A stretch of 64,000 nt of DNA, taken from NCBI RefSeq assembly GCF_007830035.1, contig NZ_VLKN01000001.1, forward strand, positions 558,001 through 622,000, read 5' to 3'. This document shows, piece after piece, positions 17,717 to 26,741 of this stretch. The stretch's first letter is position 1. Each line of letters begins with the position of its first letter. The notes under the pieces were generated by a model. It saw nothing but the letters and a program-made list of their open reading frames with translations. It ran no database searches and was not told the origin of the DNA. The stretch comes from Luteimonas cucumeris. GTDB lineage: Bacteria > Pseudomonadota > Gammaproteobacteria > Xanthomonadales > Xanthomonadaceae. The translations under genes and the position numbers were made by a program.

Positions 17717-18763
17717 ATGCGAACCGTAATCTGCACATGCCTGCTCGCTGCCGTACTGACTGGCTGCGCCACTGGAGGATCGCGCGTGGACGAATCGGTC
17801 GATGCCCTGATGCGCGACTACCAGGGCGAGGTTCCCGGCGCCTCCGTGCTGGTGATCCACGACGGCAAGCCGGTGGTCAGCCGTTCCTATGGCTACGCCG
17901 ATCTCGAAGCGCGTGTCGCGGCCACGCCGCAGACCAATTACCGCCTGGCGTCGGTGAGCAAGCAGTTCACCGCGGCCGCGGTGCTGCTGCTGGCCGAGGA
18001 CGGCAGGCTGGGCCTGGACGACCCGGTACGCAAGTGGTTGCCGACGCTGCCTGCAAGCGCCGATGCCGTCACCCTCAAGCATCTGCTCACCCACACTTCC
18101 GGACTGGTCGACTACGAAGACGTGATGGCGCCGGACGCCACCGTGCAGGTGCACGATGCCGACGTGCTGCACCTGCTCGAATCCCAGGACCGCACCTACT
18201 TTTCGCCCGGTAGCGAATACCGTTACAGCAACAGCGCCTACGCGTTGCTGGCGCTGATCGTCGAGAAGGCATCCGGACAGCGCTACGCGACTTTCCTGCG
18301 GGAACGCATATTCGCGCCGCTGGGCATGGACGATACCGTCGCCTACGAGCAGGGCGTGTCGACCGTGGCCAATCGCGCCTACGGCTACAGCCTGGCCGAT
18401 GGCGAGTGGCAGCGTACCGACCAGAGTTCCACCAGCGCCGTGCTCGGCGATGGCGGAATCTATTCCTCGATTGCCGACTTGGCGAAATGGGACGCGGCGC
18501 TGTACGACGATCGCCTGCTCAGCGATGCGTCGAGGAAGCTCGCTTTCACGCCGTGGACGAAGACCGACGATCCCACGGTCGAGTACGGCTACGGCTGGCG
18601 CATCACCGGCGAGACGGTGTGGCATTCGGGCGAAACGATCGGCTTTCGCAACGTGATCGTGCGTTATCCGCAGCGCGGGTTGACGGTGGTGGTGCTGACC
18701 AATCGCGACGATCCCGAGCCGTATCGCAAGGCATTGCAGATCGCGGCGCTGTTCCTGCCGTAG
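17717..18763 (+). CDS. Lipoprotein serine hydrolase (class C beta-lactamase fold)
   Basis: 348 residues. The N-terminus MRTVICTCLLAAVLTGC has a lipobox, so it is a lipoprotein. The penicillin-binding fold has the SxxK motif SVSKQF, a YSN motif in YRYSNSAYALLAL and a HSG motif in WHSGETIGFRN. These place it with serine hydrolases of the class C beta-lactamase/esterase EstB family. True AmpC enzymes have KTG, and the HSG here argues for esterase, D-aminopeptidase or unknown hydrolase activity. It converges on cysK across a REP element that overlaps its stop codon. Confidence 0.85.
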   Translation: MRTVICTCLLAAVLTGCATGGSRVDESVDALMRDYQGEVPGASVLVIHDGKPVVSRSYGYADLEARVAATPQTNYRLASVSKQFTAAAVLLLAEDGRLGLDDPVRKWLPTLPASADAVTLKHLLTHTSGLVDYEDVMAPDATVQVHDADVLHLLESQDRTYFSPGSEYRYSNSAYALLALIVEKASGQRYATFLRERIFAPLGMDDTVAYEQGVSTVANRAYGYSLADGEWQRTDQSSTSAVLGDGGIYSSIADLAKWDAALYDDRLLSDASRKLAFTPWTKTDDPTVEYGYGWRITGETVWHSGETIGFRNVIVRYPQRGLTVVVLTNRDDPEPYRKALQIAALFLP

Positions 18764-18846
18764 GTGGGCTTTAGCCCACCGTTCGTTCTACCGGAACGAC
18801 GAGACTATCCGGACAAACTGCGATGGTGGGCCTGAGCGCACCCTAC
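18760..18846. repeat. GTAG-type REP-like inverted repeat pair between convergent genes
   Basis: GTAGGTGGGCTTTAGCCCACC at the left is matched in inverse by GGTGGGCCTGAGCGCACCCTAC at the right. The element overlaps the stop codons of both the serine hydrolase and cysK. It is a different sequence variant from the elements at 4204 and 43964 but has the same GTAG...CTAC ends. Confidence 0.7.
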
Positions 18847-19796
18847 AGCGATGCCAGCCATTCGTCGTCGGACCCTTCGTTGACATCCTCGAACAGGAAC
18901 GTCGACAGGTAACGTTCGCCGGTGTCGGGCAGCATCGCCAGGATCACCTCGCCATCGCTCGCCGACTTCGCCACTTGCAGTGCCGCGGCAACAGTGGCGC
19001 CTGCGGAAATGCCGACGAAGAGACCTTCCTCCTGCGCCAGGCGGCGCGCGGTGTCGCGCGCGACGACATCGTCGATCGGCAGGATCTGCGCGGCGGCGTC
19101 GCGGTTCAGCACGGCCGGCACGAAGTCCGGCGTCCAGCCCTGGATCTTGTGCGGCTGCCACTCCCTGCCCGCCAACAGCGACGCGCCGGCGGGTTCGCAG
19201 GTGGTGACCTTCACTTCGGGACGGGCGACCTTCAGCACTTCGCCAACACCGGTCAACGTGCCGCCGGTGCCCCAGCCGGTGACGAAATGATCGAGGCGGC
19301 GGCCGGCGAAATCGCGCAGGATTTCCGTGGCGGTGGTCTGGCGGTGATAGGCGGGATTGGCCGGGTTCTCGAACTGCCGCGCCAGGAACCAGCCGTGCTG
19401 CTTCGCCAGTTCCTCGGCCCGGCGCACCATGCCGCTGCCACGCTCGGCGGCGGGTGTCAGGATCACCTTCGCGCCATAGGCGCGCATCAGTTTGCGACGT
19501 TCGATCGAGAACGTTTCCGACATCGTCGCAACGAATTTGTAACCTCGCGCCGCACACACCATCGCCAGTGCGACGCCGGTGTTGCCGGAAGTAGCCTCGA
19601 CCACGGTATCGCCCGGTTTCAGCAGACCCTTGGCCTCGGCATCCAGGATGATGGCGATCGCCAGGCGGTCCTTGACCGAGCCGCCGGGATTGAAGGATTC
19701 CACCTTTGCATAGAGTTCGACGCCGGAAGGTGCGATGCGCTGCAGGCGCACGACCGGTGTGCGGCCGATGGTGTCGAGGATGCTGTCGTAGATCAT
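18843..19796 (-). CDS. cysK: Cysteine synthase (O-acetylserine sulfhydrylase)
   Basis: 317 residues beginning MIYDSILDTIGRTPVVRL. PLP-binding Lys42 lies in PGGSVKDR, the substrate loop is EATSGNTGVALA, and the phosphate loop GWGTGGTLTGVGEV is intact. The C-terminal ILAMLPDTGERYLST is typical of CysK. It makes cysteine from O-acetylserine and sulfide. An AGGGAG ribosome binding site precedes the start. The 289 bp upstream (19797-20085) hold no gene and must carry the promoters of cysK and the divergent efflux operon. Confidence 0.95.
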   Translation of the reverse strand: MIYDSILDTIGRTPVVRLQRIAPSGVELYAKVESFNPGGSVKDRLAIAIILDAEAKGLLKPGDTVVEATSGNTGVALAMVCAARGYKFVATMSETFSIERRKLMRAYGAKVILTPAAERGSGMVRRAEELAKQHGWFLARQFENPANPAYHRQTTATEILRDFAGRRLDHFVTGWGTGGTLTGVGEVLKVARPEVKVTTCEPAGASLLAGREWQPHKIQGWTPDFVPAVLNRDAAAQILPIDDVVARDTARRLAQEEGLFVGISAGATVAAALQVAKSASDGEVILAMLPDTGERYLSTFLFEDVNEGSDDEWLASL

Positions 19797-20085
19797 TCTG
19801 ATGACTCCCTGGGGGGGGAAGGAGAGGGAAAGTCCAGGCGGATGCCGCTCGCGCCGATGAAAGCATCAACGCATCACGGGCATGAACGCGGCCACGTATC
19901 GACGGATGCGCCATGCGGAACCAGAGCATACGACCGGATCGCCATGCAACGCACGGGTGCCCGCCAACGCATGGCTGCAGCTGCGGTTGACCGGAACGCG
20001 GCCCAGAACGCCATGGCCGATGGCATACGTGATCGACACATGCTGTCGGTAAAATCGACAGGATTTGACCGGATAGCCTGCCTCG

Positions 20086-21183
20086 ATGCCCAGCCCCCGC
20101 TTGTTCGATATCGTCCTGACGCTGGCGCTTTGCGGGGCGGTGGCTGCCTGTGGCAAGGAGACCGGCGGCCGCGGAAACGGGGAAGCTCCGGTTTCGGTCA
20201 CCACCACCGTGGTCAGGCAGCAACCCTGGAGCGACACCATCCAGGCGCTGGGCACGGCCAAGGCGCGCGAATCGATCACGGTCACGGCCAAGGTCAGCGA
20301 GACCGTGCAGGCGGTGAATTTCGAAAGCGGCGACGTCGTCGAAAAGGGCGCCGCGCTGGTCACGCTGACCGGCAACCAGCAGCAGGCGGCGCTGAACGCG
20401 GCCGAGGCGACCGCCAACGAAGCCGAGCGCCTGCTCAAGCGCCAGGAAGAACTGGCGGCGCAGCAACTGATCGCCCGTTCCGCGCTGGATACGCAGCGCG
20501 CCATCCGCGATGCCGCCCGTGCACGCGTCGCGCAGATGCGTGCGGACCTGGGTGACCGCGTGATCCGTGCGCCGTTCGCCGGCGTGCTCGGCATTCGTCA
20601 GATCAGTCCAGGCTCGCTGGTCACGCCCGGCACCGCGATTGCGACGCTGGACGATGTCGCACGCATGCATGTCGACTTCCCGGTGCCGGAAGCGATGCTC
20701 GCGCAGTTGGCCGTCGGCCAGCGGCTGACCGCGACCAGCGCCGCCTATCCTGGCCGTGAGTTCAGCGGCAACGTCAGCATCGTCGACAGCCGCATCGATC
20801 CGGTCACGCGCGCAGTCAACGTCCGTGGCGATTTCGACAATCCCGATCGCGCGCTGCGCCCGGGCATGCTGCTGCAGGTCACGCTGCTGCGCCCGGAGCG
20901 GCAGGCACTGCTGGTGCCGGAGATCGCGATCGTGCAGGTCGGCAACAGTTCCTACGTGTACCGGGTCAAGCCCGATAACAGCGTCGAGCGTGCCGACGTG
21001 ACGATCGGCAGTCGCCGCAAGGGCATGGCGGAAGTGACCGGCGGGCTGGCCGTGGGCGACCGGATCGTGGTCGATGGCACCGGCAAGCTGCGGGTCGGCG
21101 CGAAGATCGTCGATGCTGCCACGGCACCGGCCGGCGCCGAATCGAAGAATACCAAGGCCGCAACGGACGCCGCCGGTGGCTGA
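20086..21183 (+). CDS. RND efflux periplasmic adaptor (membrane fusion lipoprotein)
   Basis: 365 residues. The N-terminus MPSPRLFDIVLTLALCGAVAAC carries a lipobox. It then has the lipoyl/hairpin layout of MFP proteins: VTAKVSETVQAVNFESGDVV, a coiled-coil (EATANEAERLLKRQEELAAQ) and the returning half with IRAPFAGVLGIRQISPGSLV. It would bridge the inner-membrane RND pump to an outer-membrane channel. The pump gene follows after 63 bp; no outer-membrane factor gene lies next to it. MexH/AcrA-like subfamily; substrate unknown. Confidence 0.92.
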   Translation: MPSPRLFDIVLTLALCGAVAACGKETGGRGNGEAPVSVTTTVVRQQPWSDTIQALGTAKARESITVTAKVSETVQAVNFESGDVVEKGAALVTLTGNQQQAALNAAEATANEAERLLKRQEELAAQQLIARSALDTQRAIRDAARARVAQMRADLGDRVIRAPFAGVLGIRQISPGSLVTPGTAIATLDDVARMHVDFPVPEAMLAQLAVGQRLTATSAAYPGREFSGNVSIVDSRIDPVTRAVNVRGDFDNPDRALRPGMLLQVTLLRPERQALLVPEIAIVQVGNSSYVYRVKPDNSVERADVTIGSRRKGMAEVTGGLAVGDRIVVDGTGKLRVGAKIVDAATAPAGAESKNTKAATDAAGG

Positions 21184-21246
21184 GTTCCGCCACGCTCGCT
21201 ACGCAACGCCAACGCCGGCCACGGCGCCAGACGCACGGACTACGCC

Positions 21247-24200
21247 ATGAATCTTTCCGATCTGTCGATCCGTCGCCCGGTGTTCGCCACCGTGATGAGC
21301 CTGCTGCTGATCGTGCTCGGCGTGATGGCATTCTCGCGCCTGACCCTGCGCGAGTTGCCGGCGATCGACCCGCCGATCGTGTCGGTGGACGTCAGCTATC
21401 CCGGCGCTTCGGCGGCGGTGGTCGAAACGCGCGTCACGCAGGTGCTGGAGGATGCGCTGTCGGGCATCGAAGGCATCGAGATGATCCAGTCGCGCAGCGT
21501 CAACGGACGCTCCTCGGTGACGCTGGAATTCACCCTGACCCGCGACATCGAGGCCGCGGCCAACGACGTGCGCGATGCGATCAGCGGCGTCGCCGATCGC
21601 ATGCCGGACGAAGCCGACCCGCCGGAAGTCGAAAAGGCCGACAGCGATTCGGACACGATCATGTGGCTCAACATGAGCTCCACGACGATGGACACGCTGC
21701 AGCTGTCGGACTACGCCGATCGCTACGTGGTCGACCGCCTGTCGAGCCTGGATGGCGTCGCCCAGGTCCGCATCGGCGGCCGCCAGCGCTATGCGATGCG
21801 GGTCTGGCTGGACAGCGCGGCGATGGCCGCGCGCGGCGTCACCGCACTGGACATCGAGAACGCGCTGCGTGCCGAGAACGTGGAACTGCCCGCTGGCCGC
21901 ATCGAATCGGAGGCGCGCGACTTCACCCTGCGCGTGGCGCGCGGCTACCAGGAGCCGGCCGATTTCGCGCGCATTCCGCTGAAGAAGGGCGAGGACGGCT
22001 ACGTGGTGCGGCTGGGCGACGTGGCCAAGGTCGAGCTGGCCTCGGCCGAGCGCCGCGCCTACTACCGCAGCAACGGCACGCCCAACATCGGCCTGGGCAT
22101 CATCAAGACCTCCACCGCCAATGCGCTGGACGTGACCCGTGCCGCGCGCGCGGCGGCGGTGGAAATCCAGAAGTCGTTGCCGGAAGGCACCAACATCTTC
22201 GTCGCGTTCGACGACACGGTGTTCATCGAGGCCTCGGTCGAACGCGTGTACGCGACGCTGCTCGAATCGGTGGTGCTGGTGCTGCTGGTGATCTGGCTGT
22301 TCCTGGGCAGCCTGCGCGCGGCGCTGATCCCGGCGCTGACGGTGCCGGTGTGCCTGGTCGCCGCGTTCATTCCGCTGTACCTGTTCGGTTATTCGATCAA
22401 CCTGCTGACCTTGCTGGCGCTGGTGCTGTCGATCGGATTGGTGGTGGACGACGCGATCGTGGTGGTGGAGAACATCCAGCGCCGCATCGACCTGGGCGAG
22501 CCGCCGCTGGTCGCGTCGCGCCGCGGCACCCAGCAGGTCGCGTTCGCCGTGATCGCCACCACCACGGTGCTGGTGGCGGTGTTCCTGCCGGTCGGCTTCA
22601 TGGAAGGCAATACCGGCCGCCTGTTCCGCGAACTGTCGGTTGCGCTGGCCGGCGCGGTGGCGCTGTCGGCATTCGTCGCGCTGACGCTGACGCCGATGAT
22701 GGCGTCCAAGCTGCTACGCCCGCATCGCGAGGAAAAGATCAACCGCGTCAACCGCTGGGTCAATGGCCGGCTGAATGCGTTGAGCGCGCGCTACCGCTCG
22801 CTGCTGGACCGCAGCGTCGACCGGCACTGGCTGTTCATCGCGCTGATGCTGGGCGCGGTGGCGCTGAGCTATGGCCTGCTGCGCTGGGTGCCTTCGGAAC
22901 TGGCGCCGGCCGAGGATCGCGGCGCGTTCTTCGTGTCCGTGGTCGGCCCGGAAGGCGCTGGTTTCGACTACACCGTCGAGCAGATCCGCGAGGTCGAACG
23001 GATCTTCGCCCAGCATAGCGGCGACGACAAGGCGATCCGCCGCTACAACACGCGCGTGCCCGGTGGCTTCGGCGCCAGCGAGGAAATGCACAGCGGCAAC
23101 GTGATCGTGTTCCTGCAGGAATGGAACCAGCGCGATGCCAGCACCAGCGAAGTCGCCGAATCGTTGCGCGCCGATCTCGGCAAGCTGACCGGCGTGCAGG
23201 CGCAACCACGTGTCGGTGGCGGCCTGGTCGGCAGTCGCGGCCAGCCGATCCAGATCGTGCTCGGCGGTCCCGAATACGCCGAAATCGCGAAGTGGCGCGA
23301 CACGCTGATGCAGCGCATGGAGTCCAATCCGGGCCTGTTCTCGGTCGATTCCGATTACAAGGAAACGCGCCCGCAGATGCGCGTGCAGATCGACCACCAG
23401 CGCGCCGCCGACCTCGGTGTCAGCGTGTCGGACATCGGTCATGCGCTGGAGACGATGATGGGCAGCCGTCGCGTCACCACGTTCGTGCAGGAAGGCGAGG
23501 AGTACGACGTGATCGTACAGGCTGGCCGCGATGGCCGCGCCGCGCCGGCCGATCTGGCAGCAATCGAGGTGCGCACGCGCAGCGGCGACCTGGTGCCACT
23601 GACCAACCTGGTCACGCTGAGCGAGCTGGCCGAGCCTGGCAGCCTCAACCGCTTCAACCGCATGCGCGCGATCACCATCACCGCCGGCCTGGCACCGGGC
23701 TACACCATGGGCGAGGCGCTGACATTCCTGCAGAACGTGGTCGACACCGAACTGCCCGATTACGCGCAGGTCGACTGGAAGGGCGAGTCGCGCGAGTACC
23801 AGAAGGCCGGCGGCGCCGTGCTGCTGACGTTCACCCTTGCATTGCTGGTGGTGTACCTGGTGCTGGCGGCGCAGTTCGAAAGTTTCATCCATCCGTTCGT
23901 GATCATGCTGACGGTGCCGCTGGGCGTGCTCGGCGCGCTGATCGGTCTGGCGATGACCGGCGGCACGCTGAATCTTTTCAGCCAGATCGGCATCGTCATG
24001 CTGGTCGGCCTGGCGGCGAAGAACGGCATCCTGATCGTCGAATTCGCCAACCAGTTGCGCGACGAAGGCCGCAGCATCCACCAGGCCATCGTCGAATCCG
24101 CCGGCGTGCGCCTGCGTCCGATCCTGATGACCTCGATCGCCACCGCGGTCGGCGCGCTGCCGCTGGTGCTGGCTGGCGGCCCGGGTTCGGCCAGCCGCGC

Positions 24201-24372
24201 CACGATCGGCGTGGTGGTGATCTTCGGCGTGTCGTTCTCGACACTGCTGTCGCTGTTCGTGGTGCCGGCGTTCTACGTGCTGCTGGCCAAATACACGCGA
24301 TCGCCGCATGCGGTATCCAACGAACTGGAGAAGCTGGAATCGCAGACGCCGCAGGCTGGCGGCCACGCCTGA
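21247..24372 (+). CDS. RND efflux transporter permease (HAE1-type)
   Basis: 1041 residues, the usual length, beginning MNLSDLSIRRPVFATVMSLL. It shows two repeats of a membrane domain and a large periplasmic loop. The proton-relay Asp pair lies in LVVDDAIVVVENIQRR, and the second half has AAKNGILIVEFANQLRDEG. It expels drugs, bile salts or other lipophiles using proton force. It needs an outer-membrane channel encoded elsewhere. The stop codon is followed by a GNAT gene on the same strand. Confidence 0.95.
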   Translation: MNLSDLSIRRPVFATVMSLLLIVLGVMAFSRLTLRELPAIDPPIVSVDVSYPGASAAVVETRVTQVLEDALSGIEGIEMIQSRSVNGRSSVTLEFTLTRDIEAAANDVRDAISGVADRMPDEADPPEVEKADSDSDTIMWLNMSSTTMDTLQLSDYADRYVVDRLSSLDGVAQVRIGGRQRYAMRVWLDSAAMAARGVTALDIENALRAENVELPAGRIESEARDFTLRVARGYQEPADFARIPLKKGEDGYVVRLGDVAKVELASAERRAYYRSNGTPNIGLGIIKTSTANALDVTRAARAAAVEIQKSLPEGTNIFVAFDDTVFIEASVERVYATLLESVVLVLLVIWLFLGSLRAALIPALTVPVCLVAAFIPLYLFGYSINLLTLLALVLSIGLVVDDAIVVVENIQRRIDLGEPPLVASRRGTQQVAFAVIATTTVLVAVFLPVGFMEGNTGRLFRELSVALAGAVALSAFVALTLTPMMASKLLRPHREEKINRVNRWVNGRLNALSARYRSLLDRSVDRHWLFIALMLGAVALSYGLLRWVPSELAPAEDRGAFFVSVVGPEGAGFDYTVEQIREVERIFAQHSGDDKAIRRYNTRVPGGFGASEEMHSGNVIVFLQEWNQRDASTSEVAESLRADLGKLTGVQAQPRVGGGLVGSRGQPIQIVLGGPEYAEIAKWRDTLMQRMESNPGLFSVDSDYKETRPQMRVQIDHQRAADLGVSVSDIGHALETMMGSRRVTTFVQEGEEYDVIVQAGRDGRAAPADLAAIEVRTRSGDLVPLTNLVTLSELAEPGSLNRFNRMRAITITAGLAPGYTMGEALTFLQNVVDTELPDYAQVDWKGESREYQKAGGAVLLTFTLALLVVYLVLAAQFESFIHPFVIMLTVPLGVLGALIGLAMTGGTLNLFSQIGIVMLVGLAAKNGILIVEFANQLRDEGRSIHQAIVESAGVRLRPILMTSIATAVGALPLVLAGGPGSASRATIGVVVIFGVSFSTLLSLFVVPAFYVLLAKYTRSPHAVSNELEKLESQTPQAGGHA

Positions 24373-24415
24373 CCGGGCTCGCGTATCCTGTCCGCGGACT
24401 GGACGGAGTCGCAGC

Positions 24416-24949
24416 GTGAACCGGGTGGATGCGATCGACATTGGCGGCGGCCTGCGCCTGCGCACCTGGCGCCAGGAGGATCTGCACGCGCTGCTGCGGC
24501 ACGCCGACGACGAGCAGGTCGCGCGCGGTCTCAGCGAGCGTTTTCCGTCGCCTTACACGCGTGCCGATGGCGAGGCGTTCCTGGCTGGCGACGTGGTCGA
24601 TTTCAGCGATCCGGTATTCGCTATCGAGATCGCTGGCGAAGCCTGCGGTGGCATTGGCGCGCGTCCGGGACAGAACGAGCGCGGGCATTCCGCCGAACTG
24701 GGTTACTGGCTCGGGCGTGCGTTCTGGAGGCGCGGTCATATGACCCGCGTCGTGGCCGCATTTGTGCCCTGGCTGATGCGGGAACTGCACCTGCATCGGC
24801 TGCAGGCCGGCGTGCTGGATTTCAATACCGCTTCGGCGCGCGTGTTGTCGAAGAATGGCTTCGCCACCGAAGGCGTGCAGCGGCAGGCGATCCGCAAGCG
24901 CGATCGATACCACGACCTGCACCTGTTCGCCCGGTTGCGGAGCGAATAG
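24416..24949 (+). CDS. GNAT-family N-acetyltransferase
   Basis: 177 residues from a GTG at 24416, chosen because GGAG lies at the correct spacing and conservation starts at once (MNRVDAIDIGGGLRLRTW). It has acetyltransferase features: AELGYWLGRAFWRRGHMTRVV and the ending LDFNTASARVLSKNGFATEGV. RimJ-like; the target is unknown. The stop codon is 3 bp before the next start, so it is in an operon with the SpoU methyltransferase. Confidence 0.8.
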   Translation: MNRVDAIDIGGGLRLRTWRQEDLHALLRHADDEQVARGLSERFPSPYTRADGEAFLAGDVVDFSDPVFAIEIAGEACGGIGARPGQNERGHSAELGYWLGRAFWRRGHMTRVVAAFVPWLMRELHLHRLQAGVLDFNTASARVLSKNGFATEGVQRQAIRKRDRYHDLHLFARLRSE

Positions 24950-24952
24950 ACC

Positions 24953-25792
24953 ATGGGTACCAAGCCTCCATCTCCCTGGGATCGACATCCGTCACGCAGC
25001 AGGCCGGAGCGTGCGCATCGCGAGCGGCCGACCGATTCCAATGCATCGATGCACGCCGACCACAAGCGCGAATTGCGCCTGTATGGACTCAACGCCGTGC
25101 GCGCGGTGTTCGCACGGCGGCCCGAAGCAATCCGCAAGGTCTATCTCAACGAGGCACGCATTCCGCAGCTGCAGGCCCTGCTGAAATGGTGCGCGGTGCA
25201 CCGCATCGGCTATCGCGTGGTCGAGGATGCCGACCTGCAGAAGCTGGCCGCCAGTTCGCATCACGAAGGCGTGGTCGCCGACGTGCTGCGCGAACCTGCG
25301 CAGTCGTTGCTGACCTGGCTGCAGGCGCTGTCGTCTGACCGGCACTGCGCGTTGTGGTTGGACGGCGTCGGCAACCCGCATAACCTTGGCGCGATCCTGC
25401 GTTCGGCCGCGCATTTCGGCGTGGCCGCGATCCTGCTGCCGCAGCATTCGTCGCTGGCATTGTCCGGCGCGGCGGCGCGCGTGGCAGAGGGCGGTGCCGA
25501 AGCCGTGCCGTTCGTGCAGCTCGGCGAATCCGTCGAGGCCATCGCGCAGCTGCATGCGGCCGGCTTCGCATTGGCCGCGACGGTGGTCGCTGGTGGTGAG
25601 GATGTGTTTGCTGCGGAGCTGCCGCGTCGTCTGGTCTATGTGCTCGGTGCGGAAGGCGAGGGCATGGATCGCGGGCTCGCGGCGGACTGCGACCTGCGCC
25701 TGTCGATCGTCGGCAGCGGTGCCGTCGAGAGCCTCAATGTCGCTTCGGCGACGGCGGTGCTGCTGGCGGAATGGTCGCGTCGCGGCGCATGA
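24953..25792 (+). CDS. SpoU/TrmH-family rRNA or tRNA 2'-O-methyltransferase
   Basis: 279 residues. A basic leader (about 35 residues) precedes an RNA-binding domain (ELRLYGLNAVRAVFARRPEAI, similar to the SpoU substrate-binding domain). The knotted methylase domain has the three signature blocks: DGVGNPHNLGAILRSA, YVLGAEGEGMDRG and IVGSGAVESLNVASATAVLL. It methylates a ribose 2'-OH using SAM. It is closest to the RlmB/TrmH group by pattern, but the exact nucleotide cannot be assigned. It overlaps the next gene by ATGA. Confidence 0.88.
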   Translation: MGTKPPSPWDRHPSRSRPERAHRERPTDSNASMHADHKRELRLYGLNAVRAVFARRPEAIRKVYLNEARIPQLQALLKWCAVHRIGYRVVEDADLQKLAASSHHEGVVADVLREPAQSLLTWLQALSSDRHCALWLDGVGNPHNLGAILRSAAHFGVAAILLPQHSSLALSGAAARVAEGGAEAVPFVQLGESVEAIAQLHAAGFALAATVVAGGEDVFAAELPRRLVYVLGAEGEGMDRGLAADCDLRLSIVGSGAVESLNVASATAVLLAEWSRRGA

Positions 25793-26649
25793 GCATTGCC
25801 GGCTGCGAACGCTATCGCGATCATGCGGCGTGGCAGCACGCGGACGAGGGTACCCGCCAGCGCTGGCAGGCGCAGTCGACGCAGCTGCAGACCTTGCGCC
25901 GCTCGCCCGATCCGCTTCGCATGCCCGGCAAGTGCAGCCTGTGCGGGCGCCATACCGATTTCGTCTGGGCGGACGGCGCGACAGCGCTGAATGGCTGTTT
26001 CCGCGAATCGCTGTGCTGCCGTCTTTGCTACGCCAACTCGCGCCAGCGGGCCGCGGCGGCGGTGTTGTTCGACCAGCTCGACGCCGCCTCGGCCCGGATC
26101 TACCTGACCGAACAGGCCAGCCCGTTCTGCCTGCAGCTGCGTCGGCGTGTACCGGGCACGGTCGGCAGCGAATTCATTTCGTCATGGCGACAGCGCCTGC
26201 GGCTGTCGGCCTGGCTGCTGCGTCATGGGCAGGCGCCCGGGCTGCGCCATCAGGACATCACGCGGCTGTCGTTCCGTGACGGCGACTTCGATGCGGTCCT
26301 CAGCATGGAAGTGCTGGAACACGTGCCTGACTACCCGGCGGCGTTGCGCGAACTGGGGCGCGTGCTCAAGCCGGGAGCGGCGCTCGTCCTGACCGTACCG
26401 TTCTATGCCAACTCGGCGGAGACCACGACGCTGGCGCGAATCGATGCATCGGGGCGCATCGAGCATCTGCAGCCGCCCGAATACCACGGCGATCCGCTCG
26501 GCGGCGGCGTGCTGTGTTACCACCATTTCGGCTGGGACCTGCTGGATGCCATCCGCGCCGCCGGCTTCAGCGAAGCGGAAGCGTGGCGCCTGTGCGATCC
26601 CGCACAAGGCTGGCCGGAACCGCAATGGGTGCTGCGCGCGCGGCGTTGA
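25789..26649 (+). CDS. SAM-dependent methyltransferase with N-terminal Cys cluster
   Basis: 286 residues from the ATG at 25789, which overlaps the stop of the SpoU gene (ATGA). The N-terminal part has CSLCGRH and CCRLCYANSRQR, a likely zinc ribbon with two CxxC pairs. The C-terminal part is a methyltransferase-11-like core: FDAVLSMEVLEHVPDYPAAL, LGRVLKPGAALVLTVPF. The classical glycine-rich motif I is not obvious. Similar proteins occur in polysaccharide or unknown loci. What it methylates is unknown. Confidence 0.75.
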   Translation: MSIAGCERYRDHAAWQHADEGTRQRWQAQSTQLQTLRRSPDPLRMPGKCSLCGRHTDFVWADGATALNGCFRESLCCRLCYANSRQRAAAAVLFDQLDAASARIYLTEQASPFCLQLRRRVPGTVGSEFISSWRQRLRLSAWLLRHGQAPGLRHQDITRLSFRDGDFDAVLSMEVLEHVPDYPAALRELGRVLKPGAALVLTVPFYANSAETTTLARIDASGRIEHLQPPEYHGDPLGGGVLCYHHFGWDLLDAIRAAGFSEAEAWRLCDPAQGWPEPQWVLRARR

Positions 26650-26666
26650 GCTGAGTCGGATGCCGT

Positions 26667-26692
26667 AGGGCGGAGCCGGCTCCGCCGTTTCC
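26667..26692. repeat. Short hairpin with GTAG start after the methyltransferase gene
   Basis: GGCGGAGCCGGCTCCGCC (26669-26686) is self-complementary and is followed by GTTTCC. It resembles the REP family and may act as a weak terminator between this gene and the convergent peptidase gene. Confidence 0.45.
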
Positions 26693-26741
26693 AGACAACA
26701 ATGTTGAGCAGCGCAGCCAGGCGCAACCCGACAAAATCCCG

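Noticed and set aside
17717-18763. AmpC-type beta-lactamase
   Set aside because: The fold is right, but the third motif is HSG instead of KTG and the gene is far from the BlaI-type system; a general serine hydrolase is safer.
22714-24465. Long minus-strand frame opposite the RND pump gene
   Set aside because: Antisense frame of an RND permease with all expected motifs on the plus strand.
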